Positions 22,667 to 30,540 of a stretch of 36,742 bases of DNA are shown here, one piece after another; position 1 is the first letter of the stretch; every line of letters starts with the position of its first letter. The position numbers and the translations under genes are program-made. Location: positions 1 to 36,742 of IMG/VR virus record IMGVR_UViG_3300021090_000070, one strand, 5' to 3'. Source of the stretch: a virus. Below the pieces are notes generated by a model, which worked only from the letters and a program-made list of their open reading frames with translations, searched no databases and was not told the origin of the DNA.

Positions 22667-23769
22667 TGGTTGGACTCCGTTTCTCGTTGGACGTACAGGC
22701 TTTCATCTTGCAGCTGACTCAACCAATCAGACCCGTCATCCATAGAGGTGCACGGTGATTCGAAGGGGCAGTAGATACAATGTCTACCTGCGTGGGGGTA
22801 AAGGGGTGTATTCGGGTCGATCATCTCGTAGGCTTCGAGGAGGATCTTTGCGCCTTCTGACTCGATCTGGTGGGCATTGCGATATACCTTGTCGCGCCGC
22901 ACATACGGGTCGCGATCGTCATCTTCCATCATTGCCAGTTCATTAAGACAATCAATGTTGGCCTTGCTAGCTACCGTAATAAAGTTCTCGCCGTACATGT
23001 TGATGAGGGCTTGACGGTACCCACGATGGGTAGTATTCTGACGAGCATCAGAACTAACCTTACCACTAGCCAACATTCTGGCGCTCTCGGGGACGGCCTT
23101 CAGGTGTTGTTGATAAATAACTCCGGCACATGGGATGTTATAGATACATGCACAGGCCCAACAATAGGCGGTACATTGGGGGTCATTGGAGAAGTGACTT
23201 GTTTGCATTTGGGCTGCGGTCTTATATTCTATGATCCAAAGCATCTTGAGGAATGGATCATATGCAACTCGGTCCATCGTACCTCTGTAAACTACTTTGT
23301 CTAATTCAGCACGCGCAAGGAGATCAGCCGGTACGGGGAGCTCTATCTCAAACTGGACCTCTATCTGTGGTACCCCATCTACCACGTAAGTCTCGTACAC
23401 AGGTCTCTGGACTTGCCATTCTTTCTCGTAGTAATCCAACATTCCTATGCCGAGAGTTTGGAGTTCCTTCCAATCGGTAGGAAGTCGTTCCTTGTCCATG
23501 TTGTAGGAGGATCGTACGAAGTCTACGAACGCTTCGGCTCCTGTGGGGTAATAATGCGAACCGTGGACACTCTCCAACGCGAAGTGCACCCCGGAGCCAA
23601 ACCAGAGAGGGCTTGCTTTATAGAAGGGCTCAAGTCCCATTTTGAGATGCGATTGCCAATACCAACGGCGACGACACCCTTTATAGTTACCTCTATCAGA
23701 CGTGTGGATGGCTGCGACACGTAAGCCTTGGTCGAGATAGCCTTGATTGTGGACATTGAAACGTGCCAT
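22552..23769 (-). CDS. PD-(D/E)XK exonuclease, Cas4/RecB-like with Fe-S cysteines
   Basis: The product is 405 residues. GSGVH (58-62), YRGTMDRVAYDP (Asp166) and WIIEYKTA (Glu181, Lys183) make the nuclease core. Cys32 plus Cys331, Cys334 and Cys340 follow the one-plus-three spacing of the Fe-S cluster in Cas4 and AddB. The enzyme would resect double-stranded ends to feed the Sak4-like protein. The C-terminal about 38 residues overlap the next gene in another frame and are Gln/Leu-rich. It is the first gene after promoter P2, with a leader of about 65 nt. Confidence 0.88.
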   Translation of the reverse strand: MARFNVHNQGYLDQGLRVAAIHTSDRGNYKGCRRRWYWQSHLKMGLEPFYKASPLWFGSGVHFALESVHGSHYYPTGAEAFVDFVRSSYNMDKERLPTDWKELQTLGIGMLDYYEKEWQVQRPVYETYVVDGVPQIEVQFEIELPVPADLLARAELDKVVYRGTMDRVAYDPFLKMLWIIEYKTAAQMQTSHFSNDPQCTAYCWACACIYNIPCAGVIYQQHLKAVPESARMLASGKVSSDARQNTTHRGYRQALINMYGENFITVASKANIDCLNELAMMEDDDRDPYVRRDKVYRNAHQIESEGAKILLEAYEMIDPNTPLYPHAGRHCIYCPFESPCTSMDDGSDWLSQLQDESLYVQRETESNQWLTLTKHKPPLVSHQAVMPAFQLQRLQELSQTQLQPQ

Positions 23770-23840
23770 AGGTTACCGAGCTGAGATGTCTGTGCGTGAA
23801 TGCTTTGTGAGGTCGTTGAATGAAACAATATAATGTCTGT

Positions 23841-23869
23841 ATAATACTACAAACAGAAAGGCATGTCAA
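23841..23869 (-). promoter_or_regulatory. Sigma70-like leftward promoter P2
   Basis: On the minus strand, perfect TTGACA (23869-23864), 17 nt, then TATTAT (23846-23841). GTTTGTAG sits just before the -10, as in P3, and GACAATAAGATTCC lies upstream of the -35. It drives the recombination genes and perhaps the deazaguanine operon. Confidence 0.85.
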
Positions 23870-23896
23870 CAGGAATCTTATTGTCAGACCAAAAGA

Positions 23897-24013
23897 TTAT
23901 TTGAAGCTGAGCCTAAGCAGGATAAGACAAAGCATGACCACTTGGATGAATAGCAAAAGGAGTATGCGGTCAAGGTCGTCATCAATGTAAGCTAACCATT
24001 GGATTTCAGTCAT
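23897..24013 (-). CDS. 38-residue single-TM protein
   Basis: The product begins with a charged stretch (MTEIQWLAYIDDDLDR), followed by one TM helix (ILLLLFIQVVMLCLILLRL). It starts 8 nt inside the upstream gene (GGCGATGACTGA), an arrangement typical of coupled translation. It is the last gene before promoter P2. It adds to the tiny membrane proteins of this phage; function unknown. Confidence 0.6.
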   Translation of the reverse strand: MTEIQWLAYIDDDLDRILLLLFIQVVMLCLILLRLSFK

Positions 24014-24293
24014 CGCCTTGTTCTTCCTCTTCTACCTCATGGACGCCGCTTGCTGATTGGATTTGGATGGGAGGTATCTGTTCGCCCTTTTCGTCTGTCA
24101 ACCAAGTTTGGTCAACTTCCTCTACGTCGATCTTTGGAAGTACTCGAAGCCCAACCTTTTCCAGACAGGCAAGGTGGGCGTGGTACTCAACTTCCTTGTA
24201 CCCATACCTAAGCTTAACGTCTACGAGGTTCCTCCCTTTTACTATGATCTCTTCATGGCACAAGTCACACGTGTACGTTTTGGTCTCGGTCAT
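24006..24293 (-). CDS. Small zinc-ribbon-like protein
   Basis: The product is 95 residues with GGAGG before ATG 24293, overlapping the upstream stop as ATGA. Cys9 and Cys12 (CDLC) and later His/Cys residues (YHAHLAC) could bind one zinc. The end is acidic (EVEEEEQGDD). It resembles small phage proteins with a ribbon fold. Its neighbour also carries CxxC pairs, suggesting two small metal-binding proteins made together. The function is unknown. Confidence 0.72.
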   Translation of the reverse strand: MTETKTYTCDLCHEEIIVKGRNLVDVKLRYGYKEVEYHAHLACLEKVGLRVLPKIDVEEVDQTWLTDEKGEQIPPIQIQSASGVHEVEEEEQGDD

Positions 24294-24529
24294 TTGATCC
24301 TCCTAGCTTCAGTGTAGCCTTCTTTGGTGTTCGGAAAATGGTGCCACTCACCCTTCTTATCCTTCACCGCCAACTCGCTACCGGTGCCGTCACATACGTG
24401 ACATGTCTGGTTGCCCTTCATACCTCCTAGGCAGTTCAACGCACGACAGCGAATAGCTTTGATCTTATCTTTGTCTGCACGTTCGGCTGCTCGACGAGCT
24501 GCCCCAAGCACACTAGTTACAAATGGCAT
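24290..24529 (-). CDS. Small CxxC zinc-finger protein
   Basis: ATG 24529 has GGAGG 6 nt upstream. The 79-residue product has a basic helix (AARRAAERADKDKIKAIRC) followed by CRALNC and CHVCDGTG; the latter is similar to a DnaJ-type zinc repeat half. A Lys/Glu-rich end follows. It may bind nucleic acid or a partner protein; no family is assigned. Confidence 0.72.
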   Translation of the reverse strand: MPFVTSVLGAARRAAERADKDKIKAIRCRALNCLGGMKGNQTCHVCDGTGSELAVKDKKGEWHHFPNTKEGYTEARRIK

Positions 24530-24553
24530 AGAAACCTCCAATACTTGACGGGT

Positions 24554-24754
24554 TTAGTCATGGCTGATCTTCCTTACCTCGATTAGTCCACACTCATCTA
24601 TGGCCATACGTTTCAGCCAGATGTCTACGTCCATCTTTACGCTAGACTCCCCAATGTGCCAAGTATGCACAAGGAACTCTCCATGCTTAGCCTGGCCATG
24701 CTTCGTTCCTGCGTAAGCTTTAACCTCGTAGTCATGTTTTGGGCGCCTCGGCAT
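24554..24754 (-). CDS. Small hypothetical protein
   Basis: The product is 66 residues with GGAG before ATG 24754. The basic start (MPRRPKHDYEVKAYAGTKHG) leads into a beta-rich segment (FLVHTWHIGES) and a helix (DVDIWLKRMAIDE). No motif is recognised. It lies between the helicase and the zinc-finger genes on the same strand. Confidence 0.7.
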   Translation of the reverse strand: MPRRPKHDYEVKAYAGTKHGQAKHGEFLVHTWHIGESSVKMDVDIWLKRMAIDECGLIEVRKISHD

Positions 24755-24770
24755 GGAATCTCCTACGGGT

Positions 24771-26207
24771 TTAATTTGCGGATTCGGATCTGATTCTCAA
24801 AAGCAATTTCAGTTTAGTTGGGTCGCCATAGATTGCATTTAGGTTCACTGCCTTGTGTACGAGGACACCCATTACATCTTCGTCATATGAGTTCGCCATT
24901 CGGACATAGAACATACGAAGGAAGTTGTTCAGGTTGTTACGACGATCAATACGATCCTCAGCTTGGTAGTTCTCATACGGGTCCCATTCGTAACCAAGGA
25001 AGAACCCCTTATCACAGGTTTCCATGTCGAAGGACTCCGCATATTTAATCACACAGACCCCCACACCTTTGGCCTCACGCCAGGAGGCAAGTCTCCGTTC
25101 GAGCTCATCAGGTTCTAGACCCCCCATGAATTCAAAGGTTTGCTTCTGGAGTTGTTCACGGATTGCTGCTGAGATGATCGGCACAGCTGCACGGAACGGG
25201 GTGAAGATTACACAATGTTGGGCAACAAACTCTACCTCTCTAAGTTCGTCGATGATTGCAGTCAGGCCGCCTCCTATACCCAATCTCGGGTCCAGGATAG
25301 CCGGGCAGCATAGAAGCTGTCGCATTCGTAAGCAGGCCGTCATAGGGGAGGCAGCTACAAGGAGCTCCCCACTTTCAAGTTCCAGGCACATCTCGTCCCT
25401 CAGGCTATTGTAGGCCTTCTGTTGTTCAGGAGTCATTACAGCATCAAGGAACATCCGACGCTTCTTAACTTTGCCTACGTCTGCCTTCCTAAGCAGTACG
25501 AAGTATTGTCGGAGGACTGCCTGCAGGGAATCGAGGTTCTTTGTGCCTTCAATCATTCGTCCAAATGGCGTCTCGATGACAATACAGAACGTATTGACCC
25601 ATTTCCAATAAGAGCGGAAGAGTTTCGGGTTCATTAAGTTGAGGTACGTCCAAAACTGCTCCGCACCTCTACTAACCGGCGAACCGGTAATGATAAAAAT
25701 ACCAAGGTATTGCATTGCCTTGAGTGCAGCAAAGGACTTAGTCTTGCGACTACGAATGTACTTATGGGCTTCATCGCAAACGATCTGAGAGAAGTTACGG
25801 CGTACGATCATTGCTTGGTCACGTATGAACCAATCCCAAGTGGTGATGACAAACGGTTTTTGGGCTGCCCACTGAGCTTTACGAAGTGGCGTATTGCGCT
25901 CTATGATGACTTGGTATTTGGCCCACATTGCTGGATGATAGGCTTTCATCATACGGCGCCAGCCAATGAAGGCCCGTTTGGTTACAATGATCATGCATGA
26001 TGGGAGATCAAGCTCTTCAAGTGCCTTTAATGTAGGCGGAGTCTTGCCCATACCCATCTCAGAGCCCAGACCCAGTACCCTACGCTTGACCATCATGGCA
26101 GTAGTATTAACTTGCCAGGGGTCAAACACTAAAGGTTCGACGTCTTCTAAAGGAAGTTCGCCTTGGCCTCCGATAGGCGAATCTGCAACCTTACCTTCGT
26201 CAGTCAC
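24771..26207 (-). CDS. SNF2-family helicase/translocase
   Basis: The start is GTG 26207 with AGGGG upstream, 8 nt inside the previous gene. The 478-residue product shows the helicase motifs: Walker A GSEMGMGKT (48-56), CDEAHKY (Asp145-His148), TGSP (174-177) and motif VI QAEDRIDR (415-422). The first 30 residues are acidic. SNF2-type phage enzymes translocate on double-stranded DNA, remodelling protein-DNA complexes or assisting replication. It is shorter than many but complete. Confidence 0.9.
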   Translation of the reverse strand: MTDEGKVADSPIGGQGELPLEDVEPLVFDPWQVNTTAMMVKRRVLGLGSEMGMGKTPPTLKALEELDLPSCMIIVTKRAFIGWRRMMKAYHPAMWAKYQVIIERNTPLRKAQWAAQKPFVITTWDWFIRDQAMIVRRNFSQIVCDEAHKYIRSRKTKSFAALKAMQYLGIFIITGSPVSRGAEQFWTYLNLMNPKLFRSYWKWVNTFCIVIETPFGRMIEGTKNLDSLQAVLRQYFVLLRKADVGKVKKRRMFLDAVMTPEQQKAYNSLRDEMCLELESGELLVAASPMTACLRMRQLLCCPAILDPRLGIGGGLTAIIDELREVEFVAQHCVIFTPFRAAVPIISAAIREQLQKQTFEFMGGLEPDELERRLASWREAKGVGVCVIKYAESFDMETCDKGFFLGYEWDPYENYQAEDRIDRRNNLNNFLRMFYVRMANSYDEDVMGVLVHKAVNLNAIYGDPTKLKLLLRIRSESAN

Positions 26208-26502
26208 TATGTTTTACCCCTAAGACTGTAGGACAGATTTCGAAGTCAGCATACTGCTTAATCCCAAGGTCATGATGCTCAGGAGCATCTCGATTGCCAC
26301 GCCCATGAAGCCACAGCTGTAGGGACCTTTCCGCCTTCGCCCTTGTAGAGAAGAGCCGTGGGGGCGTCTCACTTGGGTGCCTTAGTGGGAGGTTCGTTGG
26401 CCCAACATAACTTGTATTCTGCGGGATATAATAAGCCTCACCTCTCAGCTTGATGCAGTAGTATTGGTTGGCCAAGTAGTCGATTGCATTAGGGTCAAGC
26501 AT
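26200..26502 (-). CDS. Hypothetical protein, paralogue of the upstream gene product
   Basis: The product is 100 residues; it overlaps both neighbours by 8 nt. The segment with IPQ, then G.T, then PPRL and A.R....W..HG aligns with the same order in the product of the gene just upstream (PQ, G.T, PPRL, A.R...W..G). The two genes thus probably arose by duplication. Function unknown; the conserved Trp and paired Pro suggest a small fold rather than an enzyme. Confidence 0.72.
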   Translation of the reverse strand: MLDPNAIDYLANQYYCIKLRGEAYYIPQNTSYVGPTNLPLRHPSETPPRLFSTRAKAERSLQLWLHGRGNRDAPEHHDLGIKQYADFEICPTVLGVKHSD

Positions 26503-26968
26503 CGGGAGGATCCTTTTCTGGTTCGCCTTCGAACGGTTTCACGTCATAGACGTATATAGGCTTGATGCCGTCGGCAGCCATTATCATTAGGCGGCCGTCC
26601 CTGAGGTCAGTTTCTACCTCCTCAACCACGAGGCGGATCCGTCGGACTTCAAAGTCGTTTTTGTCGCGGCTAGTCCCATCCTTAACAACGGGGAACGCAC
26701 CATCAGTGTTACCGAACTCGTCATGACTATAGTCATTGACATGAACGCCCTGACACCAAGCATGCATAGCTCTGCGAGCCGACCCTGCATGGAAATGAAG
26801 TCTTGGAGGTCCCATGTCGAAGGGCTTTGGTTCCGTATGGGTGAAACCCCGCTTCCTATCCATCTGCGGAAGGAACTTGCCGGTGGACTTTTGCATTACG
26901 GCATGATAGACCGTTGAACGGTTATAGTTCTTGTCGTCTTCATAGACTGTTGGTGTTGGTTTTGTCAT
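26495..26968 (-). CDS. Hypothetical protein, longer paralogue
   Basis: ATG 26968 is chosen because GAGG lies 8 nt upstream and it overlaps the previous stop by 1 nt (TGATG). A longer frame exists but would cover the membrane gene. The 157-residue product contains the PQ...G.T...PPRL...A.R..HAW..G block (about 35-75) also seen in the next gene. A second part is beta-rich and acidic (RRIRLVVEEVETDLRDGRLMI), ending in EPEKDPPDA. Role unknown. Confidence 0.75.
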   Translation of the reverse strand: MTKPTPTVYEDDKNYNRSTVYHAVMQKSTGKFLPQMDRKRGFTHTEPKPFDMGPPRLHFHAGSARRAMHAWCQGVHVNDYSHDEFGNTDGAFPVVKDGTSRDKNDFEVRRIRLVVEEVETDLRDGRLMIMAADGIKPIYVYDVKPFEGEPEKDPPDA

Positions 26969-27177
26969 CAGCACGACCTCGCTATCATTAGTAGTATGTT
27001 CACAAACACGACATATACAAAGGCTCCGACAGTAACGAAGAAGTATCGTACTGCATTTTTTCGATCTATGAATAACAGCACGATAGTTATCGCACATGTC
27101 AAACCCGCAAGGCCTAATAGTCCCATAACAAGCCAAGCCCAATCGCTCAAGAAGAATTCCCTAAGAGCACACGCCAT
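26968..27177 (-). CDS. Small two-TM membrane protein
   Basis: The product is 69 residues. Helices at about 13-35 (AWLVMGLLGLAGLTCAITIVL) and 44-65 (YFFVTVGAFVYVVFVNILL) are separated by FIDRKNAVR. GAGGT precedes the start, which overlaps the upstream stop by 1 nt (TGATG). Candidate roles are a membrane anchor, exclusion protein or accessory holin; nothing in the sequence decides. Confidence 0.75.
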   Translation of the reverse strand: MACALREFFLSDWAWLVMGLLGLAGLTCAITIVLLFIDRKNAVRYFFVTVGAFVYVVFVNILLMIARSC

Positions 27178-28442
27178 CAGAATGGTACCTCATCATCTAG
27201 ATCGGCTCTGCGTTGCGTTATGCCCCGCTTTTCAAGGATGACTTCGGGGACATCAAGAGGCTCTTCATCTGGAGGCGAATCAGCAAGATACTGCGCTACC
27301 GCGGCGTTGAGACTATCACTACCGAGATCCTTAGGTATCCATTTGAGTGCACGTTTCAGCAAGTTCCGTGCGGCCATCACATCCTTATCGGCGTCCGTGG
27401 CATCATCTGTGTCTTGCAGGAATGCAAGGATGTCGCCAAGCAACCCAGCATACTTAGGCTTTGTCTTCTTAGGTGGCGAAGGGGCATAGCGGCCATAGAA
27501 GGAAGAGACCCCAGCCATGTGCCCTTTCTTTTCGGCCATAACTCGCTTGAAAGTCTCGCTAGGTGTGGCGTAGGAACTGTCGAAGCTAAACTCGTTCTCG
27601 AAGGAGTCTTTGTCCGAGCCCACAATTGCCTTGACGAATAGATCGTCGTTGCTTTCGATTACTACGTTGGCAAGGTACATGAACATGTAGAAGGTATACT
27701 TGAGGGTACGATCTTCCGTTAGGTCCATTGCTCGGGTGAAGTTGTACGTGTACTTGGATACCTTGTCTTTAGGTAGGTCATATACACGCATCCCACGATA
27801 ATAGACATGCCGCGAGGGTTGATTAAAGACTTCGACGCCATTCCTAGTATCATGGAATCGGAGTTCTAAGGTGGTCCTATCTAGGAAGACCTTGTCGCGC
27901 TCATTGTAGACGTCAACGAACTTCTGGTCACCAACAAGGATGACGGTCCTACCAGTCTGGTAGCCTTCCCATTTAAGTGGGTCTTGGTAGATGTAGTCCG
28001 TTTCACCTTGCTCATCACGAGTGTTGGATTCGAGTTCCCTAAAGGCTTGCCACAGTTCCCAATTCTTACCCAGTTCCGTTGTGAAGGGCAAACGTTCTTT
28101 GGTGAACCGCTTCATAAGCCCGTAGGAGCGTTTCATATGGATTGCCACGAATTCTTTACCACGAAAATCTTCAACGAGGGGTTCGAACTCATAACGGTCA
28201 CTGCCAATCCAGATGACTAGTGGAATCTTATGGCGCATAAGGACTGCGATGGCATACTTGAGACCTGTACCGAAGAACCCGATCGGATTATCAGTCATGG
28301 GTTTGGAGTTGAACCCGAACGTAGTGAATGAACGGACGTCAATGAGCCCAGGCGTCCTAAACCCGATGCCAAGAGGTTCCGAGGGAGCTTGTATCTGAAT
28401 GTGTGAAGGCTGTGGTTCGAGTAGTGTCTGGCCAGTTGTCAT
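27177..28442 (-). CDS. Putative GHKL-type (histidine-kinase-like) ATPase
   Basis: The product is 421 residues. The N-terminal part has GLIDVRSFTTFGFNSKP, then NPIGFFGTGLKYAIAVL (52-68), followed by an amphipathic strand and IWIGSDRYEFEP. This order (glycine lid with G-x-G-L-K, then a helix and strand) resembles the ATP-binding fold of Hsp90, MutL and histidine kinases. The rest (YNFTRAMDLTEDRTLKYTF, a YASPS/PKKTKPKYAG linker and an acidic end) is not known to me. No His-kinase phospho-acceptor is visible. It is a large, intact, single-copy gene in the replication block. The ATPase call is tentative. Confidence 0.6.
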   Translation of the reverse strand: MTTGQTLLEPQPSHIQIQAPSEPLGIGFRTPGLIDVRSFTTFGFNSKPMTDNPIGFFGTGLKYAIAVLMRHKIPLVIWIGSDRYEFEPLVEDFRGKEFVAIHMKRSYGLMKRFTKERLPFTTELGKNWELWQAFRELESNTRDEQGETDYIYQDPLKWEGYQTGRTVILVGDQKFVDVYNERDKVFLDRTTLELRFHDTRNGVEVFNQPSRHVYYRGMRVYDLPKDKVSKYTYNFTRAMDLTEDRTLKYTFYMFMYLANVVIESNDDLFVKAIVGSDKDSFENEFSFDSSYATPSETFKRVMAEKKGHMAGVSSFYGRYAPSPPKKTKPKYAGLLGDILAFLQDTDDATDADKDVMAARNLLKRALKWIPKDLGSDSLNAAVAQYLADSPPDEEPLDVPEVILEKRGITQRRADLDDEVPF

Positions 28443-28639
28443 GTTAACCCCTTATGCTTTGTGAAGCTGTTAAGAGCTGCCAGTACCTCTGGATTGAGGT
28501 ATACGACATTCGTCACGCGTATACCATCCTCAGCAGTAAGAACATACTGCCAACCATCGAAGGCTGCATATAACCCATCCCCAAGATAAGTCTTGCCATC
28601 GCTTGGAGGTTTAGGGCTAATATCTACAATTCTTGTCAT
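28439..28639 (-). CDS. Small hypothetical protein
   Basis: The product is 66 residues, preceded by GAGGAG and overlapping both neighbours as ATGA. The text TYLGDGLYAAFDGWQYVLT, then VYLNPEVLAALNSF, is a compact beta-then-helix plan seen in small phage proteins. Function unknown. Tight overlap with the two neighbours implies co-translation. Confidence 0.75.
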   Translation of the reverse strand: MTRIVDISPKPPSDGKTYLGDGLYAAFDGWQYVLTAEDGIRVTNVVYLNPEVLAALNSFTKHKGLT

Positions 28640-28806
28640 CGTGCTGCTCCTCTGTAGTCCTCGGGACGGAGATCATCAACCTTGATGTCTTTGGCATTTT
28701 GGATTCGACATACGCACTGCCCATCTACATTGACCCATAGAGAGCGACCGTCAACACTAACGGTAATCTCTACGTCACCAACGTCACGCATATCTTTCAT
28801 TGTCAT
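28636..28806 (-). CDS. 56-residue hypothetical protein
   Basis: ATG 28806 begins 6 nt upstream of the ligase stop region's end; ATG 28800 is an alternative start. The stop overlaps the next start as ATGA. The peptide is beta-rich (DVGDVEITVSVDGRSLWVNV, then QCVCRIQNA) and ends in a basic tail. It fills exactly the gap between the ligase gene and the next gene, and the frame has no internal stop. A ribosome binding site (GAAGGTGA) lies 13 nt away, so coupling to the ligase gene is likely. Confidence 0.62.
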   Translation of the reverse strand: MTMKDMRDVGDVEITVSVDGRSLWVNVDGQCVCRIQNAKDIKVDDLRPEDYRGAAR

Positions 28807-28811
28807 TACCA

Positions 28812-29738
28812 TTACATGTCACCTTCGTGTCTGAAGCCTAGGAAGATTGGGTGGCGAGGCAGATCCTTCATGCCAATAGGGAAGTATTTGTATTTAGCCT
28901 TTTGGCCTAGATAAGCTGGTCTATTATCCCAGATATGCTGTCGAGTGGCCATATCAAAACCCGAACCAACACGTAGTGGATCAGCGTACTTAGGATTGCT
29001 AACGACAAGAGCGCCAAGCATATTGCCTGGAACCTTTCCAGCTTGGTGAGCGGATCGTTTCTGGTGGCCGGTTTCTGATGTGAACTGTTCGTTTTCATTG
29101 TGCATTAACTCCTCGAATCCAACTACCTCGCCCTCTTCGTCAACGAACTGCTTCCACTTAAGCAGAGAACCCTCGTTGACGGTAGACCTGCCAAACTTAT
29201 ACGGGGCATCCTGGTGTCGCAAGATCATCCCCTCAGCACCGGTCTCTAGAAGGAAGTCCATGTGCCTCTTAATTTCTTCTGATTCCCAAGCAGTGAAGGT
29301 TGGAACAGCCTTAATACGTTTATCTGCGTACACAGAAATGGCGTTGAGTACGTTCTTCTGGTATACCTGCTCACGGGCAATAGCTGGGTAGTCAGGCATA
29401 TCCCACATATCGAATACGAGGTAGGTGAAGTCAGGCTCACCACCTTTAGTCATTACACCACTAGTTGTTTCTTGGAATAGTTCCTTAGCATTGATGTCAC
29501 CAACGATCAGTTCCCCATCCATGCCCTGAAGGTAACTTGACCTTAACTTGAAGAAGTCTTGGACGAAGTAATTGGGAATTGGTTTCATTGATCTACTTAA
29601 AGCGACGCCATCACGTATGACTGCACGTATGCCATCGATCTTGGGTTGGCACAGAACTGGATATTCCAACTTATTGAAGTCTACTGCCTTTGCAAGCATG
29701 GGTGAGTTCATCTGGATTTGGTCTGGTGTCTGGATCAT
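28812..29738 (-). CDS. ATP-dependent DNA ligase
   Basis: ATG 29738 is used (GGAG 8 nt upstream, 2 nt after the previous stop); the longer frame is not supported. The 308-residue product has the adenylation motif PKIDGIRAV with catalytic Lys33, DGELIVG, EGMILRH and the SLLKWK motif V, with a C-terminal OB-fold part (GEVVGFEELM to RHPIFLGFRH). It seals nicks in phage DNA during replication or repair, using ATP. It is typical in size for phage ligases. Confidence 0.92.
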   Translation of the reverse strand: MIQTPDQIQMNSPMLAKAVDFNKLEYPVLCQPKIDGIRAVIRDGVALSRSMKPIPNYFVQDFFKLRSSYLQGMDGELIVGDINAKELFQETTSGVMTKGGEPDFTYLVFDMWDMPDYPAIAREQVYQKNVLNAISVYADKRIKAVPTFTAWESEEIKRHMDFLLETGAEGMILRHQDAPYKFGRSTVNEGSLLKWKQFVDEEGEVVGFEELMHNENEQFTSETGHQKRSAHQAGKVPGNMLGALVVSNPKYADPLRVGSGFDMATRQHIWDNRPAYLGQKAKYKYFPIGMKDLPRHPIFLGFRHEGDM

Positions 29739-29740
29739 GG

Positions 29741-30286
29741 TTAGGACTCCGGGTTCGTTGCGTCGTCGACACGCTTCTCGCTTGCACGAATAGCAAGAGC
29801 GTGGTTCAGGTGATATGCGCGTTCCAGCTCCACGGACAAGGGTTCTGAGGAACCCGATGAGCGTCGCCCCGCGTAAAAGGACTGCAACGCTTTCACAGGA
29901 TCGAAGTTCTTCTTGGTGACCATGATCGCTTTCGACCAAGCCTCTTTGAGGCCGGTTGGGTCGAGAACTGTCTCGCCCTTGATCTTGGGGTTATGCACAG
30001 TCTTGAAGGCCTGGATGCCAACGGATTGCGGGATGTTGAGGATTGCAGCAAAGACGAAGAAGACGTCTTTCGTCCATGCTTTGGCAACTATGGCCTTTTC
30101 GTTAGGAACGAATCGGGCGACTTTCTTGCCTAAGGACTTGGAATGCATCATAACCTCCCGGAAGGGTTTCTCGGTAAAGGCAAGATGCAAGTCACGCAAC
30201 TCTGATGGGTGGGTGGTTTCCCAGAAGCTGCCCTGAGGTGCTCTATGTTGGCGTAGGGGATGGTCTGGCGGTATAATGAACTTCAT
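29741..30286 (-). CDS. Hypothetical protein upstream of ligase
   Basis: The product is 181 residues with AGAGGAG before ATG 30286. The sequence is mostly helical (ELRDLHLAFTEKPFREVMM, NFDPVKALQSFYAG) with a basic centre (SKSLGKKVARFVPNEKAIV). The C-terminal part has an S/G-rich turn then a long helix (LSVELERAYHLNHALAI). No enzyme motif was found. It is the first gene after the gene-free structured region, so it probably relies on read-through from upstream. Confidence 0.72.
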   Translation of the reverse strand: MKFIIPPDHPLRQHRAPQGSFWETTHPSELRDLHLAFTEKPFREVMMHSKSLGKKVARFVPNEKAIVAKAWTKDVFFVFAAILNIPQSVGIQAFKTVHNPKIKGETVLDPTGLKEAWSKAIMVTKKNFDPVKALQSFYAGRRSSGSSEPLSVELERAYHLNHALAIRASEKRVDDATNPES

Positions 30287-30332
30287 GATGTAGGACTCCT
30301 CTCTAAAAGGTGGTTAAGTCGTAGTAGTAAAC

Positions 30333-30540
30333 GGTGGCCGAGCACAATACGCCTATAGAAATCGCTGACGCTCGGCCACCTTCGGTATGGTGCTTATAGA
30401 CATGCTATAGGTCTGCCTAATTCACACCTACCTAACTGGGCTCCCAGGCGCCCCAACAATCGCAGTGAACGATCTACAGGGGACTTTGTAACCTGGGAGC
30501 TGTTCTGGTGCAAGACGGCTTAGGGACCCACACCAGAACA
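30333..30540 (-). ncRNA. Structured gene-free region with three perfect helices; candidate RNA or regulatory element
   Basis: No convincing gene occupies 30287-30578 (292 nt). It contains three perfect inverted repeats: GGTGGCCGAGC (30333-30343) with GCTCGGCCACC (30370-30380); GCTCCCAGG (30440-30448) with CCTGGGAGC (30492-30500), whose loop holds ATCG/CGAT (30459-30462, 30470-30473) and CCCC/GGGG options; and TGTTCTGGTG (30501-30510) with CACCAGAACA (30531-30540). The loop of the first can also pair downstream (CCTATAG 30352-30358 with CTATAGG 30405-30411). On the leftward transcript it lies between two genes. It might be a processed RNA, an attenuator or a replication site. None is followed by a strong T-run. 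Confidence 0.5.

Noticed and set aside
26495-27142. 215-residue version of the hypothetical protein at 26495
   Set aside because: The extra N-terminus overlaps the two-TM membrane gene and has a Cys-rich shadow composition; ATG 26968 is supported.
28812-29939. 375-residue version of the DNA ligase
   Set aside because: The additional 67 residues are Cys/Arg-rich, unlike ligases, and cover the end of the upstream gene; ATG 29738 has a good ribosome binding site and gives the normal start.
30440-30540. Possible tRNA on the minus strand (T-arm-like GATCG/CGATT with 7-nt loop)
   Set aside because: The loop lacks the conserved A at the expected place, and no acceptor stem, anticodon arm or CCA fits around it.
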